Shown in pieces: positions 58,336 through 64,000 of a DNA stretch of 64,000 nucleotides; positions within the stretch are counted from its first letter, which is position 1, and every line of letters starts with the position of its first letter. Below the pieces are notes generated by a model. That model saw nothing but the letters and a program-made list of their open reading frames with translations. It was not told where the DNA came from and ran no database searches. The stretch lies in the NCBI GenBank assembly GCA_026075535.2, contig AP026543.1, positions 4,402,001 through 4,466,000 on the forward strand. The letters run 5' to 3'. This DNA comes from Tricholoma matsutake (Eukaryota; Basidiomycota; Agaricomycetes; Agaricales; Tricholomataceae). Made by a program: the position numbers and the translations under genes.

Positions 58336-58850
58336 TTACTTCAATCCTCCTTTCAACTTCTGCAATTTTGTCCCTTTCTTAATTTTTCCTTTGTTGGCTT
58401 TGGCTGAGTTGGGATGGCATGATTGAGAGCCAGTGGCTCTTCCCTTTGCCTTCTGTTCTGCTCCTTTTCCAGCTTTCTTGGGTGGCTTCTGACCAGAGCC
58501 TTTTCCCTACCAAGTTAGGATTAGTATAATTGTCCACTCATTCTGCAAACAATGGACTTACTGTGACAGACAGTTTTTTCATGGCTGACACAATTTTCTT
58601 CTTGACAGCAAACCCAGCAGTCACTTCAATCTTAGGGAAGTGAAGACCTAAAATGGTCAGAGGCCAGGTCTTCTTAACCTTATGGTGGTGGAGGTTGTCA
58701 AGTGATCCACTCACACTGACAACCTTGTCCACAAGGTCAGCAAGTTCCCTTAGAGGTTTCCCCTCAAGGTCCCATGCCCTAAAGTCATTAGCATCATGTA
58801 ATTGGAAGAGTGAAGAATTGTGTGCCTACAGTAAGATTACACGGTAATTT
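58336..58850 (-). pseudogene. truncated gene, Lys-rich C-terminal fragment
   Basis: Exons 58562 to about 58850 and 58336-58506 are joined in frame across a 55-nt GTAAGT...TAG intron. Protein: FRAWDLEGKPLRELADLVDK, VVSVSGSLDNLHHHKVKKTW, PLTILGLHFPKIEVTAGFAV, KKKIVSAMKKLSVT, then a basic tail (GKGSGQKPPKKAGKGAEQ). The family is not recognised. The 5' part is cut where repeat copy 1 begins (about 58836). Confidence 0.5.
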
Positions 58851-58867
58851 ACCCTCCCCCACCTATT

Positions 58868-59001
58868 CTGATTGGATTCCAGTTATTCCAGTTATTCTGA
58901 CCAGAATCTAGTTATTCCAACAAGATTCCAGTTATTCCAACCAGATTCCAGTTATTCCAACAAGATTCCAGTTATTCTGACCAGATTCCAGTTACTCCAG
59001 A
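58868..59001. repeat. minisatellite array, 20-22 bp unit
   Basis: About six imperfect units of the type AGATTCCAGTTATTCCAACC. Copy 2 (60363-60447) has about three units. As read on the minus strand it forms the 3' tail downstream of the tRNA-like head. Confidence 0.85.
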
Positions 59002-59089
59002 TGCTCAACTTAGAGTATACCCTAATAGACAGTCAAATTTCAAGTCTTAAGTTGTCAAAGTGCCAACAAAATATATTTGTGCAGACTAA

Positions 59090-59170
59090 GGATTGAACTC
59101 AAGGCACCTTGATGAGAGTGATCACATGACAAACCAAACATGTGTGCTCAACCAGTTGAGCCACAGGAGA
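59090..59170 (-). repeat. tRNA-related sequence (SINE-like head), copy 1
   Basis: On the minus strand, TGGCTCAACTGG (A box, 59152-59163) with D-stem GCTC...GAGC, an anticodon-like stem CACATG...CATGTG, a long variable segment and AGTTCAATCC (B box, 59090-59099). The Pol III promoter elements plus a simple-repeat tail suggest a tRNA-derived SINE about 320 bp long on the minus strand. Confidence 0.6.
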
Positions 59171-59314
59171 ATTATTAGTTGGTAATATAAGGTTTATTCA
59201 TGACACTCAGACTCATAAGTCTAATTTTTTTTGAAGTAATTAAGATCAAAATTTTTTAATTAACCACATCCCTCAAGTGGGGATGATTGTGATTACATAC
59301 ATAAACAAAAAATT

Positions 59315-59513
59315 CTCCCTCTTGCAAGATGCAAGAGGGAGTTTTATTTATATACATAAAAAGCTAACCCCTCATATTTGGCACAAGGGGGGAGGTAAAA
59401 ACAGGAAGAAAAAAATCCCTCCCCCACACAAAATGGGGGAGGGGGGGCACAATACTAATAAATAATTAAAAGTACAAAAAAAAATCCCTCCCCATGCAAA
59501 GTGCAGGGGAGGG
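59315..59513. repeat. cluster of short GC-rich hairpins in A-rich DNA
   Basis: Three clear palindromes: 59315-59341 (12-bp stem, CTCCCTCTTGCA, 3-nt loop), 59417-59443 (10-bp stem, CCCTCCCCCA), 59486-59513 (8-bp stem, CCCTCCCC, extended inside by TGC/GCA). A weaker one lies near 59370-59395. Each is set in runs of A. Confidence 0.8.
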
Positions 59514-59789
59514 GGAGGGACATGGCCCTGCTGTGCTAGGTGTGTTGTCTGTCATTCCACCCACAATCCACCCCACAAGCAGTTGCTTATGAGGCTGGGG
59601 GTGGGTGGTGTGTCGTTGTTCATTGCTATTGTCCATAGCCCCCACAATTCACCCTATGAGCATGAGCTGGTAGGCATGGGGTGGGTAGTGTGTCAGTGTC
59701 GTCCTCCCTGCCTGCTGGCATCATTGTTGTCTTTCCCCATTGGGACAGCCATCCTCTCCTTTGGAGCATCATGGGAGTCTGCCTGACCA

Positions 59790-60345
59790 GTAGCCTTCAA
59801 AAGCAGACAAATGAACAGCGCTGAATGCAACTACCCAGTCCATGAGCAGGAGATGTTGGTGATCATGAGAGTGTGAAAGAAATGGCGAGTTGATTTATTG
59901 GGTTCACACATTCACATCCACACAGACCATAAAACACTACAGAACTTCAATTTCCAATGGGATCTGTCTCAGAGACAAGCCCACTGGATGGAATACCTTT
60001 CACAATACGAATACAGCATCACATATATCAATGGTCATAAGAATACAGTAGCAGATGCACTATCTAGGCTCCCAGACTCTGTTGACAAGGAGGAACCAGT
60101 GATCATGGTGCCAGCAATATTCTCTATTCAATCTGACCCCAAAATCATTACCAGGATCAAAAACAGATATCACACAGACCCCTGGTGCATGGGAATACTT
60201 GACAACCTGAAGCAAGGTGTGGTTGACACAAAACTGAACATTGCACTCAAACACAATCTTCTCTTCATAGGCAACCAGCTGGTTATCCCAAGATACAAGA
60301 ACCTCAGGGAACAACTATTCCAGTTAGCACACGATAACTTACCCT
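59790..60345 (+). pseudogene. Ty3/gypsy fragment: RNase H to integrase zinc region
   Basis: Reads YPVHEQEMLVIMRV, TGA, KKWRVDLLGSHIHIHTDHKT, LQNFNFQWDLSQRQAHWMEY, LSQYEYSITYINGHKNTVAD, ALSRLPD, then RYHTDPWCMGILDNL and NKNL-type LFIGNQLVIPRYKNLREQLF, QLAHDN. This is the RNase H end and the start of the integrase H2C2 region. It breaks off exactly where repeat copy 2 starts. Confidence 0.85.
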
Positions 60346-61160
60346 CCCCTATCTATTCTGATTGGATTCCAGTTATTCCAGTTATTCTGACCAGAATCTA
60401 GTTATTCCAACAAGATTCCAGTTATTCCAACCAGATTCCAGTTACTCCAGATGCTCAACTTAGAGTATATACCCTAATGAATAGTCAAATTTCAAGTCTT
60501 AAGTTTGTCAAAGTGCCTACAAAATATATTTGTGCAGAGTAAGGATTGAACTCAAGACATCTTGATGAGAGTGATTACATGACAAACCAAACATGTGTGC
60601 TTAACCAGTTGAGCCACAGGAGAATTACTAGTTAGTAATATAAGGTTTATTCATGACACTCAAACTCACAACTCTATTTTTTTTTGAAGTAATTAGGATC
60701 AAAAAATTTTAATTAACCACATCCCTCACATTGAATGCGAGGGAGTGGGGATGATTGTGATTACATACATAAACAAAAAATCCTCCCTCTCACAAGATGC
60801 AAGAGTAAGTTTTATTTATATACATAAAAGCTAACCCCTTGCCTTCAGCGTGAGGGGGGAGGTAAAAACATGAAGAAAAAAATCCCTCCCCCCAAAAAAT
60901 GGGGGAGGGGGGGCACAATACTAATAAATAATTAAAAAGTACAAAAAAAATCCCTCCCCATGTGAAGTGTGGGGGGGGGAGGGGACGCGACCCTGCTGTG
61001 CTAGGTGTGTTGTCTGTCATTCCACCCATGATCCACTCCATGAGCAGTTGCTCATGAGGCTGGGGGTGGGTGGCTTGTCATTGTTGTCGTTCCACCCACA
61101 ATCCACCCCATGAGCAGTTGCTCATGAGGCTGGGGGCAGGTGGCATGTTGTCATTCATTG
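60330..61160. repeat. dispersed repeat, copy 2
   Basis: Same order as copy 1, starting ACACGATAACTTACCCTCCC. It has fewer minisatellite units but one extra hairpin (60722-60744, TCCCTC...GAGGGA) missing from copy 1, and a duplicated CATGAGCAGTTGCTCATGAG palindrome in its tail. Confidence 0.78.
60543..60620 (-). repeat. tRNA-related sequence (SINE-like head), copy 2
   Basis: A box on minus at 60605-60616 (TGGCTCAACTGG) and B box at 60543-60552 (AGTTCAATCC), with the same anticodon-like stem as copy 1. Confidence 0.58.
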
Positions 61161-62671
61161 CTGTTGTCCCCCATTTGGATTTCTGTTTTTTTTTTTCTTT
61201 GGGGGGGGGTTTGGGTGTGTCAGTGCAATGTGGTGCAAGTACGGAGATTGTTGGGTGCTTACTAGGCAGGTACCCCCCTTCTGGGGTCTCCTAGCATCCC
61301 TCTGCACCCTCCTAGCCCATGTTGACAGCCTCACATCCCATTTGAATGGGGAGGAGGGGATCAGGTGGGCATGGGCGTGGGTTGCACATTTTTCATCATG
61401 GCAGGTCATCCCCAGTAGTATACAACCTAAAAAGCAATAAAATACAATTAGTTGATTGATAAAACAAAAAGCAAAAAAAGAAAAAAAGAAAAACTTATCT
61501 ATGGCCCAAATGCCAGTTGCCATCATTTGGGCCCATGTTCCATCCAGTCAGCTTGTTTGAAGGTGGTGGTGATGGTGGGAGTGGGCATGGGAGTGCTGGT
61601 GGCAGGTGTGCAAGCAGTGGTGGTGGTAGAGTGGAGAGGAGGTGTTATGACATATGTGAGTTTAAGATAATTCCTTATTATCTTACTACCTCTTCTTATT
61701 ATCTTACTACCTCATCATGTACACATGCATGGTTACCTTCCATATGTGTTACCCTTTTCATCATGTACCCATTTCCAGACCATTACTAATATACATGATC
61801 ATGTGCACAAGTGTTGATTTACCAAAATGATGTCTTAGTTAGTTCCCATTCTACCTTCAATTGATATCAAGTCCCAATTTACTTTGGCTCTCTCTCTCTC
61901 TCTCCTAAGTGATCAAGGCACAAGTGTGCCTTCAAACACTAATATTGGTTGTGTGGTTGTTGTTGTCCATCTCCATCCCTGTCATTGGTTGTCCTCCTTG
62001 TTGAATTCCTTGTCACTGGGCTTCATCCCCTGATCCCCATTGTTGTTGTTGTTGTTGTCATCTGTCCCCTCATTATTGGTGTTGGTGTTGTGACATTGTT
62101 TTCATCATTGTGGCTCCTCATCTTTTTTGTTGTTGCATCCTCCCCATCTTTGCTGTGTCAGTTGCTTGGTCCACCCCATGAGCAGGTGCTCATAGCAGTG
62201 GCATGGGTGCGGATGTGCCATCTTGGTGCTGTCTCATGATAAATAACATAGACAAAACCTAGAAAATGCAAATGCCCACCCCCCTTGTCCTACCATCTTG
62301 TTTACACCCTGCCTGCCTCGACTTGCCCCCACCTTGTTTCAACATGCCTGCTCTCATGTCACTTGCCCTCTTGTCCCCTTTCATTTGGTGCCATATGGCA
62401 TCATTTGACATTGTTAACTTTCTTGCACCTCTTGGACCTCCACCCATTTCACCTGCCCTTGACTTGTTCATGACTGGGTAGCACAGTTCAATATCATTCC
62501 CTTCTTGTCAACACTGTTCACAGGAACAATTGTGACTCAGTGTTCTTGTGAACACATAAAGTTACTGTTGGTTACCACACCCATGTCTACCTCACCTCAA
62601 CCATACCCTCATCTCTGTTCACCAGTACCCCATCATTCCCTGCAACCTGTCTCACTGTTCCCTGCCCTTGT
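61161..62671. other. low-complexity, gene-free region
   Basis: Holds homopolymer runs (T and G, 61187-61210), a repeated TTATTATCTTACTACCTC motif (61674-61716), a (TC)8 microsatellite (61889-61904) and a GTT run (62041-62058). ORFs here are by-products of the biased composition. Confidence 0.6.
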
Positions 62672-62932
62672 TGTTGGAGCAGACTATATACGCTGCACAG
62701 GGGAAGAGACAACACATTCCTTACAACCTACCTGGGGTTTAGTTAGACTTACAGCTAGGGTTAGCAGAGGTAAGAACACTATATTCCTACTACAGTACAG
62801 GTTCTCCTTATATACATAATAGTAAGGATATCACATGACTCCAGAGGAATATGCATATGAAACATGTATCAATATTGGTAATTAATGTGGGAGAATATGC
62901 ACATGCAACAATATTGGTAATTAATTTCAACA
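62672..62932 (-). repeat. copia (right-hand element) 3' LTR
   Basis: TGTTG...CAACA ends, a TATATAAGG promoter-like site near 62,810, and an internal imperfect repeat ATTAATTACCAATATTG (two copies). Confidence 0.75.
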
Positions 62933-63001
62933 CCCCCCCTCAAACTGTAAAGCGCTCTAAGCAGCTAAGTTTGAACCTCAAAAGTAATTCCGAGAGAGTC
63001 T

Positions 63002-64000
63002 CTAAATTTCCTGAATGATGTAAGCACCACAACTGAAGACCTTCAGATTGTTTAGATCTGGGCGGACCTTTGTCAGGTCCTCAAAAGGTGTCAGCCATTT
63101 CAGGCACCTTATTGGGGTTCGATTGTATAGGTGTGTTGCATGTTCAATGCAAAATTCCCACCACAATTGTGGTAGACAAGCAGTAAATTGCAGGGTTTGC
63201 GACTTTTCCATTATTGTCCTTATGGCGCGCTCTGCGTGCCCATTCTGTTGGTGAATGTGGGTGCAGACATCTCTATTTTGATGCCAAAATCCTTGAGCAT
63301 ATTTTGTAGCTCACGATCTTTGAACTCCCCCCCTGGATCAACATGCCAGTGCTTGATTGTAGTGCCATACTGTGTCAAAGCCATTGCCTGAAATTGTCTA
63401 ATTGCTGCAGCAGCATCAGACTTCTTTCTAAGTCACTGGACCCAGATATGTGACCTTTTGTCATCCAGAAATACAATAAAGTATTTATGTTTGTGGTACG
63501 ATAGTACTGGGAGTTCCTTTAGATTGGAATGTATTAATTCAAAGGGTTTTGCTGCACGTGAATTTGATTCTGGAAAAGACTTTGAGGTCATTTTCCCTTC
63601 AGTGCACCCTGGACATATAATTTTGTCTTTAGGAATAATTAATTTCCTTGGGAATTTGATGGTGCTATTAGGCATTTTCCCTAGCGCCTCTTTGGATGGG
63701 TGTCCAAGTCACCTATGCCAAGTCAAGTAGTCAGTGATGTATATGGTCGCGACATTGACCTTTTTGGTGCTCATTATATGAGTCTGAGCCCAATAAATTG
63801 TGTCACTTCTCCTAAGAGGGACACAATGCATGATTGGGTTTCCTTTCTCGATAAATGAAATGTGTGCAGAGGAACCATGCACATCACTTCTGTCTTGTAA
63901 GAAGACCCCCATTGACATTAATTGAGTATTAATGTCGGGTATGTAGTAGATGGGGTATAATCGTGTTTCATGCATCTCTGACTTCCCATGACATACTACC
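63002..64000 (-). pseudogene. copia integrase region (right-hand element)
   Basis: Open pieces at 63709-63975, 63433-63675 and 63002-63211 give YIPDINTQLMSMGVFLQ, the GAG-pre-integrase and zinc region, the integrase core and its C-terminal part (TPIRCLKWLTPFEDLTKVRP). The first core position reads HSNLKE, where HSDLKE is usual, so the first catalytic Asp has changed to Asn. Confidence 0.78.

Larger units (their letters stand above)
58836..59780. repeat. dispersed repeat, copy 1
   Basis: Shares its order of parts with 60330-61160: a start ACACGGTAATTTACCCTCCC, a 20-22 bp tandem array, an anonymous stretch, a tRNA-like sequence, A-rich spacers with GC-rich hairpins, and a tail with CTGCTGTGCTAGGTGTGTTG and CCACCCACAATCCACCCC. 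Both copies have the same orientation. Confidence 0.8.
62672..64000 (-). mobile_element. Ty1/copia element, 3' end, internally deleted
   Basis: The 261-bp LTR at 62672-62932 reads TGTTGAAATT...CTCCAACA on the minus strand, preceded by the primer tract GAGGGGGGG. Upstream on the minus strand lie GAG-pre-integrase (RWLGHPSKEALGKM-like), CPGCTEGKMTSKSFPE, FELIHSNLKELPVLSYHKHK, DPGGEFKDRELQNMLKDFG and TACLPQLWWEFCIEHATHLY. After FSCGAYIIQEI the frame runs straight into the 3' untranslated part, so RT and RNase H are missing. The element continues past the window edge. Confidence 0.82.

Noticed and set aside
58868..59001. Spaced short repeats looking like a CRISPR array
   Set aside because: The repeats are head-to-tail minisatellite units without unique spacers, and the genome is eukaryotic.
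61155..62481. Several ORFs of 60-120 codons
   Set aside because: They arise from low-complexity TGG/GTT/CAC-rich DNA and show no protein-like pattern.

Overview
The window is eukaryotic and fungal. The left half has dense protein genes split by many short (about 48-110 nt) spliceosomal introns, including velvet, MOT1 and complex I subunits. The right half is a retrotransposon island of Ty1/copia and chromodomain Ty3/gypsy elements around a DUF6589-type gene, a family I associate with mushroom-forming Basidiomycota (Agaricomycetes). I would not go below class with confidence. Exon structures were built by hand from splice sites, reading-frame continuity and family resemblance; no search was run.

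Bases 1-32,350 are gene-rich and nearly repeat-free. In order they hold: a velvet-domain regulator (5' end outside the window); a mitochondrial-type PPR protein; a GNAT acetyltransferase; a tandem HMG-box protein; complex I subunit NDUFA13/GRIM-19; an INO80F-like coiled-coil protein; an unknown protein; complex I subunit NDUFS8 sharing a 91-bp divergent promoter with prefoldin subunit 2; the 17-exon TBP remover MOT1; a secreted CAP/PR-1 protein; a 1024-residue unknown protein with WxPxHDP repeats and only phase-0 introns; a membrane-anchored short-chain dehydrogenase with a GC-AG intron; and a second unknown multi-exon protein. These are mostly housekeeping genes (respiration, chromatin and transcription, protein folding) on both strands, with no sign of a shared pathway cluster.

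Bases 33,523-55,014 are the remains of one DUF6589-like gene opened by insertions. A copia element (34,089-39,581, TSD ATATG) sits in a tRNA-like sequence. A gypsy element A (40,876-53,143, TSD GATGG) itself contains a second gypsy element B on the opposite strand (41,537-47,583, TSD ATTAC). A roughly 790-bp inverted-repeat element lies at about 53,816-54,605. Removing element A restores the host reading frame exactly. LTR identity by eye (copia about 95%, A about 96%, B about 98%) agrees with the nesting order. Nearly all in-frame stops in these relics are TGA where the family expects CGA (Arg), so CpG decay looks like the main cause of death.

Bases 55,000-64,000 hold a probable RecQ-like helicase tail, a reverse-transcriptase fragment, a hAT-like MITE with 8-bp duplications, a truncated unknown gene, two direct copies of a repeat with tRNA-like heads and a series of GC-rich hairpins flanking a gypsy RNase H fragment, low-complexity DNA, and the end of another copia element on the minus strand that lost its reverse transcriptase.
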